Below are positions 33,294 to 41,712 of a DNA stretch of 64,000 nucleotides, in pieces; the first letter of the stretch is position 1, and each line of letters starts with the position of its first letter. Source of the stretch: Thauera sp. UBA6194 (lineage in GTDB: Bacteria; Pseudomonadota; Gammaproteobacteria; Burkholderiales; Rhodocyclaceae); the NCBI GenBank assembly GCA_002422685.1, contig DITC01000039.1, positions 36,823-100,822 on the forward strand, in the 5' to 3' direction. The position numbers and the translations under genes were made by a program. The notes below the pieces were generated by a model, which saw only the letters and a program-made list of their open reading frames with translations, was not told where the DNA came from and made no database searches.

Positions 33294-33893
33294 TCACCCG
33301 GCCTTGTAGGGCCCGGCGCCGAGTCCGATCGGCGCCGGCGCGGCGGCGACGAGCTTCGAGAAGATCTGCGCGAAGTCCTCTTCGCCCGCGCGGGCGGTGG
33401 CGCGCGTGCCGCCGAGCGGGTCGTCGGCGATGAAGCCGGCGTTGGCCTTTTCCCAGTCCTCGGCGGTGAAGTGCTTGCGGATCAGCGGCAGCACCTCGCG
33501 CTCCTCGGTCATCATGTGCGTACGGTAGAAGGCGGCGTAGTCCTCGAAGGCGGTCTTGAAGGCCTCGAAGCCCTTTGGGTCCTGCGCGTACGCCTTGACC
33601 GCCGCCTCCAGCACCGCGATGCGGGCCTCGGCGTCAGCATGCTCGGCGTCGAGCTTGTCGAGCACGGCGTCCGCATCATGCGTGCGCGCGCGCAGCGGCC
33701 CGAAGAGGAATTCGTCTTCCTTCGGGTGGTGGCGCTTTTCGGGGTAGGCGTCCAGGTAGTGCACCATCGCCTCGAGCAGCTTGTGGTCCGGCTGCAGGCG
33801 GCCCGCGCCGATCTCGCCGATCATGTGGCGGATGGCGTGGATGATCGCCGCCAGCGACTGGTGTTCGTCCATCAGGATGCGCATCGCGTCCAT
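33294..33893 (-). CDS. Hemerythrin domain-containing protein
   Basis: A 199-residue protein whose first 145 residues form a hemerythrin HHE four-helix bundle: ILMDEHQSLAAIIHAIRHM, YPEKRHHPKEDEFLF, LDAEHADAEARI and TEEREVLPLIRKHF carry the His and acidic ligands for a di-iron site. Such proteins bind oxygen, NO or iron in the cytosol. The C-terminal 50 residues (GGTRATARAGEEDFAQIFSK) are outside the bundle. It follows livF by 28 bp on the opposite side of argA; whether it is co-transcribed with the transporter operon is plausible but unproven. Confidence 0.9.
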   Translation of the reverse strand: MDAMRILMDEHQSLAAIIHAIRHMIGEIGAGRLQPDHKLLEAMVHYLDAYPEKRHHPKEDEFLFGPLRARTHDADAVLDKLDAEHADAEARIAVLEAAVKAYAQDPKGFEAFKTAFEDYAAFYRTHMMTEEREVLPLIRKHFTAEDWEKANAGFIADDPLGGTRATARAGEEDFAQIFSKLVAAAPAPIGLGAGPYKAG

Positions 33894-33921
33894 GGGGGTG
33901 TCCTCTTGTGTTGGATCGGGC

Positions 33922-34710
33922 TCAGGTCGACAGCATCGCCTGGTGCTTGCCGCCGAAGCCCAGATAGGCCTCGATCACGCGCGGGTCGTCCGCCAGCTCG
34001 TGCGCCGGGCCCTGCATCGCGATCTGGCCGGTCTCGAGCACGTAGGCGTAGTCGGCCACCTGCAGCGCGGCGCGCGCGTTCTGCTCGACGAGCAGGATCG
34101 ACACGCCTCTTCTCCTGAGTTCGCCGATGATGCGGAAGATCTCGCGCACGATCAGCGGCGCAAGGCCCAGGCTGGGCTCGTCGAGCATCAGCAGCTTGGG
34201 CTTGGCCATCAGCGCGCGGCCAACGGCGAGCATCTGCCGCTCGCCGCCGGACATGGTGCCGGCGTGCTGGTCGCGACGCTCCTTCAGGCGCGGGAACAGC
34301 GCATAGACCTCTTCGAGCGTCTGCACGTGGCCGCGCTTGCCCATGCGGTAGCGCTGGAAGGCGCCCAGGATCAGGTTGTCCTCGACGCTCATCTCGCCGA
34401 AGAGCTCGCGCTTCTCGGGCACGAGGTTCATGCCGCGCGCGACCATGCGTTCGACCTCGGGCACCACCTCCAGGCTACCGTCGAAGGCGACCTGGCCCTT
34501 GCTGCCGAGCACGCCCATGATCGCGGAGAGCATCGTCGTCTTGCCCGCGCCGTTGGGGCCGATCACGGTGACGATCTGGCCCTCGCCCACGGTAATGCTG
34601 GCGTTGGTGAGCGCCTCGACCTTGCCGTAGGACACGCTGAGATCCTTGACCTCGAGCACCGGGTTTTTCGCGTTCGCGTTCGACGCTGCGGCTTGCGTTT
34701 GTTGTGTCAT
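33922..34710 (-). CDS. livF: Branched-chain-type ABC transporter ATP-binding protein (LivF-like)
   Basis: A 262-residue ABC ATPase. Walker A is GPNGAGKTT, the signature is MSGGERQMLAVGRALMA, Walker B is LLMLDEPSLGLAPL, with the H-loop replaced by Q-N in VEQNARAAL as is usual in LivF proteins. It powers import together with the fused LivM-LivG protein encoded 14 bp upstream. Location beside the paa cluster suggests an aromatic acid, not leucine, as cargo; the gene symbol is by family. Confidence 0.9.
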   Translation of the reverse strand: MTQQTQAAASNANAKNPVLEVKDLSVSYGKVEALTNASITVGEGQIVTVIGPNGAGKTTMLSAIMGVLGSKGQVAFDGSLEVVPEVERMVARGMNLVPEKRELFGEMSVEDNLILGAFQRYRMGKRGHVQTLEEVYALFPRLKERRDQHAGTMSGGERQMLAVGRALMAKPKLLMLDEPSLGLAPLIVREIFRIIGELRRRGVSILLVEQNARAALQVADYAYVLETGQIAMQGPAHELADDPRVIEAYLGFGGKHQAMLST

Positions 34711-34724
34711 CGCGTTCTCCTCGC

Positions 34725-36518
34725 TCACTCCACGCCGCCCAGATAGGCTTCGAGCACCGCCGGGTTTTGCTGGATCTCGTCGGGCAGGCCCTCGGCGATC
34801 TTCTGGCCGAACTCCATCACCACCACGCGATCGACCAGATTCATCACGAAGTCCATGTCGTGCTCGACGATCAGCGTGGCCATGCCTTCCGAGCGCAGCT
34901 TCTTCAGCAGATCGCCGAGCGCCTCCTTCTCCTTGAAGCGCAGGCCGGCCGCCGGTTCGTCCAGCAGCAAGAGGCAGGGGTCGGCGCACAGCGCACGCGC
35001 GATCTCCAGGATGCGCTGCTGGCCCAGGGCCAGGCTGCCGGCCTCCTCATACATGTGCTCGGTGAGCCCCACGCGCTCGATCTGGGCCGCGGCCTCCTTG
35101 AGGATGCGTGCCTCTTCCGCACGGTCCAGGCGCCAGGCCGAACTGAGCACGCCCTTGCCACTTCGCAGGTGCGCGCCGATGGCGACGTTCTCGAGCACGG
35201 TCATCGTCGGCAGGAGCTTGACGTGCTGGAAGGTGCGGCTCATGCCCAGGCGGGCGATCTCACGCGAGTCGTGGCCCGCCACCGGCTTGCCCAGGAACAG
35301 CACCTCGCCCGAGGTCGGGGTGTCGACGCCCGAGATCTGGTTGAACATCGTGCTCTTGCCCGCGCCGTTGGGGCCGATGAGCGCGAGGATCTCGCCCGCG
35401 CGCACTTCGAGGCTCATGTTGTTGTTCGCGATTAGGCCGCCGAACTTGCGGGTGACGTCCTTGGCTTCGAGGATCAGCTCGCCGGCCTTGGGGAGCGTAC
35501 GCCGCGGCAGCGGCTCGGCCCCGGCATCGATGGTCTTGTGGATCGCGCGCATCGGCACCAATTTTTTGAGGATCGGCCACAGGCCTTCGCGCGCCCGATG
35601 CAGCACCAGCACCATCAGGATGCCGAACACGATCATCTCGAAGTTGCCGCTCGCCCCCAGGATGCTCGGCAGCCAGTCCTGCAGCCACTGCTTGAGCACG
35701 GTGATGACGCCGGCGCCGACGATCGCGCCCCACACGTAGCCGGCGCCGCCCACGACCGCCATGAAGAGATACTCGATGCCGATATGCACCCCGAACGGGG
35801 TCGGATTCACGAAGCGCTGCATGTGCGCGTACAGCCAGCCCGAGGCGCAGGCGAGCAGCGCCGCGATCACGAAGATGATCATGCGCGCGCGCCCGGTATC
35901 CACGCCCATCGCCTCGGCCATCACCCGCCCGCCCTTCAAGGCGCGGATGGCACGGCCTTCGCGCGAGTCGAGCAGGTTGTGGGTGGTGAGCATGGCCACG
36001 AGCAGGAAGGCCCAGATCAGGTAGTAGATCTCGCCACCGTCGTCCAGCGTCCAGCCGAAGAGGCTGATCGCCGGGATGCCGCTGATGCCGGTGTGCCCGC
36101 CCAGGCTCGCCATGGTGCCGAACAGGAAATACAGGCTGATGCCCCAGGCGATCGTGCCCAGGGGCAGGAAGTGGCCCGAGAGCTTCAGGGTGAGCGAGCC
36201 GATCAGCACCGCGACCACCGCGGTGAGGATCAGGCCCGCGACCAGCGTGAGCCAGGGCGAGGCGCCGACCCAGGCGATCCAGGACGGCAGATCGGTGGCG
36301 GTGGTGAGCGCGGCGGTGGTGTAGGCCCCGAGGCCCACGAAGGCGGCCTGGCCGAAGCTGGTGAGGCCGCCCACGCCGGTCAGCAGCACGAGGCCGAGCG
36401 CGACCATCGCGTACAGGCCGATGTAGTTCAGCAAGGTGACGTAGTACGGCGACAGGATCGCCGGCACCAGCAGCAGCAGCGCGAGGAAGGCGCCCAGCGC
36501 CAGACGGTCGGTTCTCAT
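34725..36518 (-). CDS. Fused ABC transporter permease/ATP-binding protein (LivM-LivG)
   Basis: A 597-residue fusion. Residues 1-325 are a LivM-type permease with about nine membrane segments and the motif LTSFGQAAFVGLGAYTTA. After a linker (about 325-350, rich in Pro, Arg and Lys) comes a LivG-type ATPase with Walker A GPNGAGKST, signature LALGQQRILEIARAL, Walker B LLLLDEPAAGL and VEHDMDFVMNLVDRV. There is no stop or start between the parts, so one polypeptide is made. ATG at 36518 overlaps the livH stop by 4 bp. Such fusions occur in aromatic-acid Liv-type systems of beta- and alphaproteobacteria. Confidence 0.92.
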   Translation of the reverse strand: MRTDRLALGAFLALLLLVPAILSPYYVTLLNYIGLYAMVALGLVLLTGVGGLTSFGQAAFVGLGAYTTAALTTATDLPSWIAWVGASPWLTLVAGLILTAVVAVLIGSLTLKLSGHFLPLGTIAWGISLYFLFGTMASLGGHTGISGIPAISLFGWTLDDGGEIYYLIWAFLLVAMLTTHNLLDSREGRAIRALKGGRVMAEAMGVDTGRARMIIFVIAALLACASGWLYAHMQRFVNPTPFGVHIGIEYLFMAVVGGAGYVWGAIVGAGVITVLKQWLQDWLPSILGASGNFEMIVFGILMVLVLHRAREGLWPILKKLVPMRAIHKTIDAGAEPLPRRTLPKAGELILEAKDVTRKFGGLIANNNMSLEVRAGEILALIGPNGAGKSTMFNQISGVDTPTSGEVLFLGKPVAGHDSREIARLGMSRTFQHVKLLPTMTVLENVAIGAHLRSGKGVLSSAWRLDRAEEARILKEAAAQIERVGLTEHMYEEAGSLALGQQRILEIARALCADPCLLLLDEPAAGLRFKEKEALGDLLKKLRSEGMATLIVEHDMDFVMNLVDRVVVMEFGQKIAEGLPDEIQQNPAVLEAYLGGVE

Positions 36519-37552
36519 TCTTCTTCCTCCACGTGACGGCTGGTGAGCGAGCGCCACAGCAGCACGGGAATGATCAGGGTGAAGACGATGACTTCCTTGT
36601 AGGCGCTGGCCCAGAACGAGGCGAAGGCTTCGAGCAGCCCCACCACGAGCGCGCCCAGGGCGGCCAGCGGGTAGCTCGCCAGACCGCCGATGATGGCGGC
36701 GACGAAGCCCTTGAGGCCGATGAGGAAGCCGGTGTCGTAGTAGATCGTGGTGATCGGGGCGATCAGCACGCCCGACAGTGCGCCGATGAAGGCGGCGAGA
36801 AAGAACGTGAGCTTGCCGGCGAGCGCGGGCGAGATGCCCATCAGCTGTGCACCGACGCGGTTGATCGCGGTCGCACGCAGCGCCTTGCCGTACAGCGTGC
36901 GCTCGAAGAACTGGTACAGCGCCACGATCAGCAGCACCGACACCACCAGCACCCAGATCGTCTGGCCGGTCACCATCAGCGGGCCGAGTTCGAAGCTCGC
37001 GTCACTGAACGCAGGCGTGCGCTGGCCTTCTGCACCGAAGAACAGCAGGCCCAGGCCCACCATCGTGATGTGCAGCGCCACCGAGACGATGAGCAAAATC
37101 AGCACCGGGGCGGAGGCGATCGGCTGGTACATCAGGCGGTACATCATCGGGCCCATCGGCACCACGATCGCCAGGGTCAGGATCACCTGCAGCGCCAGCG
37201 GCAGGGTGTTGGCCGGCAGCACCGACAGCAGCCCGGCGAGCGCGAGCGGATAAGCCAGGTTCCAGCCCGCCACCGCGGCGGCGCGGCGACCCTGGCCGGC
37301 CTTCAAGGCCTTGGCGCCGTCGAGCGCCGTCACCAGCACGCCCATCACCACCAGCAGCCACACGGTCGCCGGCAGCGCCCCCGACTGCATCATCGCGAGC
37401 GTCAGCGCGCCATAGGCGACGAACTCGCCCTGCTGGATGAAGATCACCCGCGTGACCGCGAACACCAGCACCAGCGCCAGCGCCAAGAGCGCGTAGATCG
37501 CGCCGTTGGTGATGCCGTCCTGGCCCAGGATCAGCGCAATTGACATGTCCAT
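36515..37552 (-). CDS. livH: Branched-chain-type ABC transporter permease (LivH-like)
   Basis: A 345-residue membrane protein with about eight hydrophobic segments and the LivH signature GITNGAIYALLALALVLVFAVTR followed by FIQQGEFVAYGA (given here as two stretches), RATAINRVGAQLMGI and GGLASYPLAALGALVVGLLE. A charged insert at about 85-100 (DGAKALKAGQGRR) makes it longer than E. coli LivH. Starts at ATG 37552 or 37546. It lies 115 bp after the binding-protein gene. Confidence 0.9.
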   Translation of the reverse strand: MDMSIALILGQDGITNGAIYALLALALVLVFAVTRVIFIQQGEFVAYGALTLAMMQSGALPATVWLLVVMGVLVTALDGAKALKAGQGRRAAAVAGWNLAYPLALAGLLSVLPANTLPLALQVILTLAIVVPMGPMMYRLMYQPIASAPVLILLIVSVALHITMVGLGLLFFGAEGQRTPAFSDASFELGPLMVTGQTIWVLVVSVLLIVALYQFFERTLYGKALRATAINRVGAQLMGISPALAGKLTFFLAAFIGALSGVLIAPITTIYYDTGFLIGLKGFVAAIIGGLASYPLAALGALVVGLLEAFASFWASAYKEVIVFTLIIPVLLWRSLTSRHVEEEE

Positions 37553-37667
37553 GGAAAAGCCTCGTCCCGGCGATGAAGAGCCCATCGCCGCAATTTTTGT
37601 GGATGCTCCGGGAGTGCCGGATAGACCCGCGGCGGGACGCAAGCGTCCCGCCACGGGGTACGGATGA

Positions 37668-38816
37668 TTACTTCAGCAGCGACCAGGTGCCGTTGCGGAT
37701 CTCGACCATCACGCGCGAACGCTCGTCCAGGCCGAGGTGATCTTCGGCCGTCATCGAGTAGATACCGGTGGCGCCGGCGACTTCCTTGACGCCCTCGAGC
37801 GCATCACGCAGCGCGCTGCGGAACTCGACCGTTCCCGGCTTGGCTGCCTTCAGCGCGTTGGGCACCGCCGCCTCGAGCAGCACACCGGCGTCCCACGCAT
37901 AGGCGCCGAAGCTCGACACCGAACCCGCCCCATACGCTGCCTCGTACTTCTCGACGTAGGTCATCGCGCTCGCCTTGACCGGATGGCTGTCCGGCAGGCT
38001 GCGCGCCATCTGCACCGGTCCTACCGGCAGCAGCGTGCCTTCGCAGTCCTTGCCGCAGATGCGCAGGAAGTCGTTGTTGGCCACACCGTGGGTCTGGTAG
38101 ATCGGGCCCTTGTAGCCACGCTCGCGCAGCGTCTTCTGCGGCAGCGCCGAGGGCGTGCCCGAACCGGCGATGAACACCGCGTCCGGCTTGACCGACATCA
38201 GCTTCAGGGCCTGGCCGGTGACCGAGGTGTCGGCCGGGTTGAAGCGCTCGTTGGCGGCGATCTCGATGCCGTTCGCGTCGGCCAGCTTCTTGAACTGCTC
38301 GTACCAGCCTTCACCGTAGGCGTTGGCGAAGCCGATGAAGGCGACCTTCTTGATGTTGTTGGCGCTCATGTTCTCGATGATCGCCGATGCCATCTGCTGG
38401 TCGTTCTGCGGGGTCTTGAAGATCCAGCGCTTCTTGTCGTCCATCGGCGCGACGATGCGGGCCGAGGCAGCCATCGAGATCATCGGCGTCTGCGTCTCCG
38501 CGGCCACGTCCACCATCGCCAGCGAGGCCGGGCTGGTCGTGGAACCGATGATCACGTCGACCTTTTCTTCGGCGACCAGCTTGCGGGCGTTCTTGACCGC
38601 CGTGGTGGTGTCCGAGGCGTCATCGAGCACGATGTAGCTCACGGTTTCGCCGCCGATGGTGGTCGGCAGCAGCGAGATGGAGTTCTTTTCCGGAATGCCC
38701 AGCGAGGCGGCGGGACCGGTGGCCGACAGCACGACGCCAACCTTGATTTCGGCTTGGGCGGCAGTGGCGGCAAAGGCGAGGCCGATGGCGGCCAGCAGGG
38801 TGTGACGCAGTTTCAT
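37668..38816 (-). CDS. ABC transporter substrate-binding protein (LivJ-type, probable aromatic acid)
   Basis: A 382-residue periplasmic type I binding protein with a cleaved signal peptide (residues 1-22, TAAQA) and the Leu/Ile/Val-binding fold (IKVGVVLSATGPAASLGIP, VDVIIGSTTSPASLAMVDV, KVAFIGFANAYGEGWYEQF). GGAGG lies 8 bp upstream of the ATG. A strong promoter at 39011-38983 drives it. The ligand is not fixed by sequence; neighbouring IclR and paa genes suggest phenylacetate or a related acid. Confidence 0.9.
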   Translation of the reverse strand: MKLRHTLLAAIGLAFAATAAQAEIKVGVVLSATGPAASLGIPEKNSISLLPTTIGGETVSYIVLDDASDTTTAVKNARKLVAEEKVDVIIGSTTSPASLAMVDVAAETQTPMISMAASARIVAPMDDKKRWIFKTPQNDQQMASAIIENMSANNIKKVAFIGFANAYGEGWYEQFKKLADANGIEIAANERFNPADTSVTGQALKLMSVKPDAVFIAGSGTPSALPQKTLRERGYKGPIYQTHGVANNDFLRICGKDCEGTLLPVGPVQMARSLPDSHPVKASAMTYVEKYEAAYGAGSVSSFGAYAWDAGVLLEAAVPNALKAAKPGTVEFRSALRDALEGVKEVAGATGIYSMTAEDHLGLDERSRVMVEIRNGTWSLLK

Positions 38817-38982
38817 GGTGTCTCCTCCGTTATGGGTGCTCATGCATGAGCCGGGAATCGTACCGGTCTGGGTCTCGACGCTGCCCGGTCTCCAGCGCCT
38901 GAACCGCTCAGCTTCGCTGACGCTCACCGCGGTACGCCCGGTGAAGCCAACAAGATTCTGAATTGCAGAAACGATTTTGCTT

Positions 38983-39011
38983 ATTAGAAATGATACAAAA
39001 CAGCGCGTCAA
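38983..39011 (-). promoter_or_regulatory. Sigma-70 promoter for the aromatic-acid ABC transporter operon
   Basis: On the reverse strand TTGACG (39011-39006) and TCTAAT (38988-38983) are 17 bp apart, 167 bp before the binding-protein ATG. The spacer contains TTTGTATC (38999-38992), and the inverted repeat at 39010-39031 abuts the -35, so a repressor site appears to overlap the promoter. Confidence 0.7.
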
Positions 39012-39031
39012 GCGATAAATTTGTATCGCTT
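39010..39031. promoter_or_regulatory. Inverted-repeat operator candidate at the ABC promoter
   Basis: AAGCGATA (39010-39017) and TATCGCTT (39024-39031) are perfect arms with a 6-nt AT spacer. The right part contains TTTGTATCG (39020-39028), which recurs upstream of paaN at 41938-41946 and 42136-42144. The remaining bases of the 378-bp iclR-to-binding-protein spacer hold the promoter and the hairpin at 39111-39156. Confidence 0.55.
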
Positions 39032-39110
39032 GCACCCCCCGACCTCGCATTCCCGAAGGGCGCCGAAGCCGTAGCACGCACGCGCGACGTGCAGGAGAAC
39101 CCGAAAGCGA

Positions 39111-39156
39111 GGAAGCCTGGATCGATTCGCCCACTCGCGCATCGATCCAGGCTTCC
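39111..39156. terminator. 16-bp perfect inverted repeat downstream of the IclR gene
   Basis: Arms 39111-39126 and 39141-39156 (GGAAGCCTGGATCGAT and its complement) are separated by 14 nt. It lies 38 bp after the IclR stop and before the ABC promoter. No good T-run follows on the reverse strand, but the position suits a terminator for iclR. Confidence 0.55.
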
Positions 39157-39194
39157 GACTCACGGCACCTCCCCACCGCCGCAGACCGAGAAAC

Positions 39195-39998
39195 TCATCC
39201 CTGCTCCAGCGTAGCGCCCAATCGCCGCGAGAGCTCTTGCGCGGTGCGCCGCAGCGCGGTGAGCGTCGGCCCGTCGGGCGCGAGATCCATCGAGCCCTCG
39301 ACGCCGACGATCGCGATCGCCATGGTGATCTCGTTCTTGAAGTTGAACACGGGCGCGGCGGCGGCCTCGACACCGCGCGCGAAATAGTCGTCGTCGGTGA
39401 TGATCGCCAGCCCCTCCTCGCGGACCTTCGCCAGCAGCGCACGCGCCTCCTCATAAGTGGTCACGCCCGCAGGCGCCTTGCCGGTCTCGAGCTCGCGGCG
39501 CAGCAGCGTCTCGCTCTGACGCTCCGGCAACCAGGCGGCGAACACCCGGCCACCTGCCGAGCGCAGCAGGCTGAGATGCGTACCGGTAACCACGTTGACC
39601 GTGATCAAGCGACGCGGACGCTCCCAGCGCACGACGACCGGACCTGCGTCGCTCCACACGGTGAGCGAGACCGTCTCGTTGGTTTCGTCGCGCAGGTCGG
39701 TGATCGCAGCGAGACCGAGACGGATGCGGTCGATGCGATCGAGCGCAACCAGACCCAGGTTGAGCGCAAAGGGGCCGAGGTCGTAACGCGAGGTCAGCCG
39801 ATCCTGCTCGACCAGGCCGCTGCGGATCAGGCTGACGAGGTAGCGATGCGCCTTCGAGGCCGGCATGCCGGCCGCCAGCGCGATGTCCTTGAGCATCATC
39901 GAACGCCTTCCCGTGGCCATCGCGCGCAGGATGCTCATGCCCACCTCGAGGGATTGAACCCCGTGTTTACCCTCGAGCTCATCGTTCGCCGTGCTCAT
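39195..39998 (-). CDS. IclR family transcriptional regulator
   Basis: A 267-residue regulator with an N-terminal winged helix (about 15-75: VQSLEVGMSILRAMATG, MLKDIALAAGMPASKAHRYL) and an effector-binding IclR domain (about 90-260: ETVSLTVWSDAGPVVVRWE, LSLLRSAGGRVFAAWLPE). Many IclR proteins control aromatic uptake and breakdown. It lies upstream of and in the same direction as the ABC operon and divergent from paaY (62 bp), so either may be its target. The effector is unknown. Confidence 0.88.
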   Translation of the reverse strand: MSTANDELEGKHGVQSLEVGMSILRAMATGRRSMMLKDIALAAGMPASKAHRYLVSLIRSGLVEQDRLTSRYDLGPFALNLGLVALDRIDRIRLGLAAITDLRDETNETVSLTVWSDAGPVVVRWERPRRLITVNVVTGTHLSLLRSAGGRVFAAWLPERQSETLLRRELETGKAPAGVTTYEEARALLAKVREEGLAIITDDDYFARGVEAAAAPVFNFKNEITMAIAIVGVEGSMDLAPDGPTLTALRRTAQELSRRLGATLEQG

Positions 39999-40060
39999 TG
40001 AAGCTGTTCCTTAATGAAAAAATCGTTTATTTATATGTAACACAACACAGGAGAGAGCGC

Positions 40061-40684
40061 GTGACCAAACCCGAACTTAAAGTCTATGCCATCGATGGCA
40101 TCACGCCCGTGGTCGACCCGACCGCCTACGTCCATCCCTCGGCGATCCTGATCGGCGACGTCATCATCGGCCCGGACTGCTATGTCGGCCCCTGCGCCAG
40201 CCTGCGCGGCGACTTTGGCCGCCTGATCCTCGAGCGCGGCGCCAACCTGCAGGACACCTGCGTCATGCATGGTTTTCCCGGCACCGACACGGTGATCGAA
40301 GAAGACGGCCATATCGGCCACGGCGCGGTGCTGCACGGCTGCCGCATCAAGCGCAACGCGCTGGTCGGCATGAACGCGGTGATCATGGATAACGTGGTGA
40401 TCGGCGAGGAGGCCATCATCGCCGCCTCGGCCTTCGTCAAGGCCGGCGTCGAGATTCCGCCGCGCGTACTCGTCGCCGGGGTGCCGGCAAAGGTGATCAG
40501 GCCACTCAGCGATGAGGAGGTCCGCTGGAAAACCGAAGGCACCGCCACCTACCAGGACCTGACCCGACGCTGCCTCGCGACCCTGCACGAGACGACGCCG
40601 CTGACAGCGGTCGAGCCCGACCGCAAGCGCATCGAGATGCCCGACGTGGTGCCGCTGGTCGCGACCCGAAAGCGTGAAAGTTGA
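40061..40684 (+). CDS. paaY: Phenylacetic acid degradation protein PaaY (thioesterase, gamma-carbonic-anhydrase fold)
   Basis: A 207-residue left-handed beta-helix protein with hexapeptide repeats (VHPSAILIGDVIIGPDCYVG, GAVLHGCRIKRNALVGMNAV) and zinc histidines in VMHGFPGTDTVIEEDGHIGHGAVLHG. PaaY hydrolyses dead-end CoA thioesters of the phenylacetate pathway. The GTG at 40061 has GGAGAG upstream and matches the family N-terminus KPELKVYAIDGITPVV. It converges with paaX. Confidence 0.92.
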   Translation: MTKPELKVYAIDGITPVVDPTAYVHPSAILIGDVIIGPDCYVGPCASLRGDFGRLILERGANLQDTCVMHGFPGTDTVIEEDGHIGHGAVLHGCRIKRNALVGMNAVIMDNVVIGEEAIIAASAFVKAGVEIPPRVLVAGVPAKVIRPLSDEEVRWKTEGTATYQDLTRRCLATLHETTPLTAVEPDRKRIEMPDVVPLVATRKRES

Positions 40685-40710
40685 GCCCCGCTCGCGCGAG
40701 GCGCGCTGAC

Positions 40711-41712
40711 TCAGGCAGGCAGCGCGAGCAGATCGGTGTCGCGAAAACGCTCATGCAGGCGCGCCGACGCTCCGGGCACGACGCCGTCGGCGAGCTGAAA
40801 GGCGGCGTCGAGATGGCGCTCGGACGGCACCAACAGACGGCGGTAGAGCTCGCTGCACAACAGCCGCGCCTTCTGCCCCGGCCAGTCGGGCGGCAGCAGC
40901 ACGCCGGGCAGCGACGGGTCACGCAGCAGCAGGCGGCGGTAGTCGTGAATCAGCAACACGCGCAACAGGAAGGCCGTCTCGTCGGCGGTCTCGAGACCGC
41001 CGTCGCGCAGTTGCCCGAGCGCGGGCCGATAGCGCGCGACGAAATCCCGGTACATTTCCGCCAACTGCTCGAGATCCCAGGCCCAACGCACCATCGCGGC
41101 GTCGCTCGCGGCCATGCCGAGCGCCGCGTCGGCCGCGATCAGCGGCTTGAGCCGATCGACCAGCCCGCCCAGTCCTTCTGCCGCCAGCGCATCGAAAACG
41201 GCGATCAGATCGACGCTCGGGTGCACGAAGCAATCGTTGTTGAGCGAGCCGAAGCCATGCCAGAGCAAGGCCTTGCGCAGACGTTCGCGGTCTTTCGTGG
41301 AGAGTTCGCCGGCGGTGACGATCAGCCGCCAGCGCCGGTCCCACTGCGGCATGGATCCGGCGTAAATCAGGCGCGAGGCCTCGTCGATGCGCTGCTCGCC
41401 CGATGGGGTCAGCAGATAATCTGTGCGCCGCCCCGAGCGCTCGCTCGTCAGCCACTCGTCACGCACGAGCCGAAACACCGCCGTGCGCACCAGGCGCTCA
41501 TTGACGCCGAGCGGCGCCAGAAGACGAATCAGGCTGCCCAGCCAGACACGACCTCCCCGCGGCATGACCGCATCACCGAGCACCGATATGATCAATGAGC
41601 CCGCATGCACACGATCTTGCCGACGGTACTCATCGAGGATCTTTTGCGCGGGGCTGGACACGGCGTGGCTGAGGGGGCTTGCGTTGAAGAGGCCGCAGTC
41701 TAAAGCTTTCAT
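40711..41712 (-). CDS. paaX: Phenylacetic acid degradation operon repressor PaaX
   Basis: A 333-residue GntR-like repressor released by phenylacetyl-CoA. The N-terminal winged helix (about 40-110: GSLIISVLGDAVMPRGGRVWLG, VNERLVRTAVFRLVRDEWL, GRRTDYLLTPSGE) is followed by the PaaX central and C-terminal domains (WRLIVTAGELSTKDRERLRKAL, GFGSLNNDCFVHP, FRDTDLLALPA). ATG at 41712 is preferred; the longer frame upstream reads into the regulatory spacer. It converges on paaY and is divergent from paaN, the position expected for a local repressor. Confidence 0.93.
   Translation of the reverse strand: MKALDCGLFNASPLSHAVSSPAQKILDEYRRQDRVHAGSLIISVLGDAVMPRGGRVWLGSLIRLLAPLGVNERLVRTAVFRLVRDEWLTSERSGRRTDYLLTPSGEQRIDEASRLIYAGSMPQWDRRWRLIVTAGELSTKDRERLRKALLWHGFGSLNNDCFVHPSVDLIAVFDALAAEGLGGLVDRLKPLIAADAALGMAASDAAMVRWAWDLEQLAEMYRDFVARYRPALGQLRDGGLETADETAFLLRVLLIHDYRRLLLRDPSLPGVLLPPDWPGQKARLLCSELYRRLLVPSERHLDAAFQLADGVVPGASARLHERFRDTDLLALPA

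Noticed and set aside
40691..40700. CTCGCGCGAG palindrome between paaY and paaX
   Set aside because: Short self-complementary GC words are common in this composition and no T-run follows.
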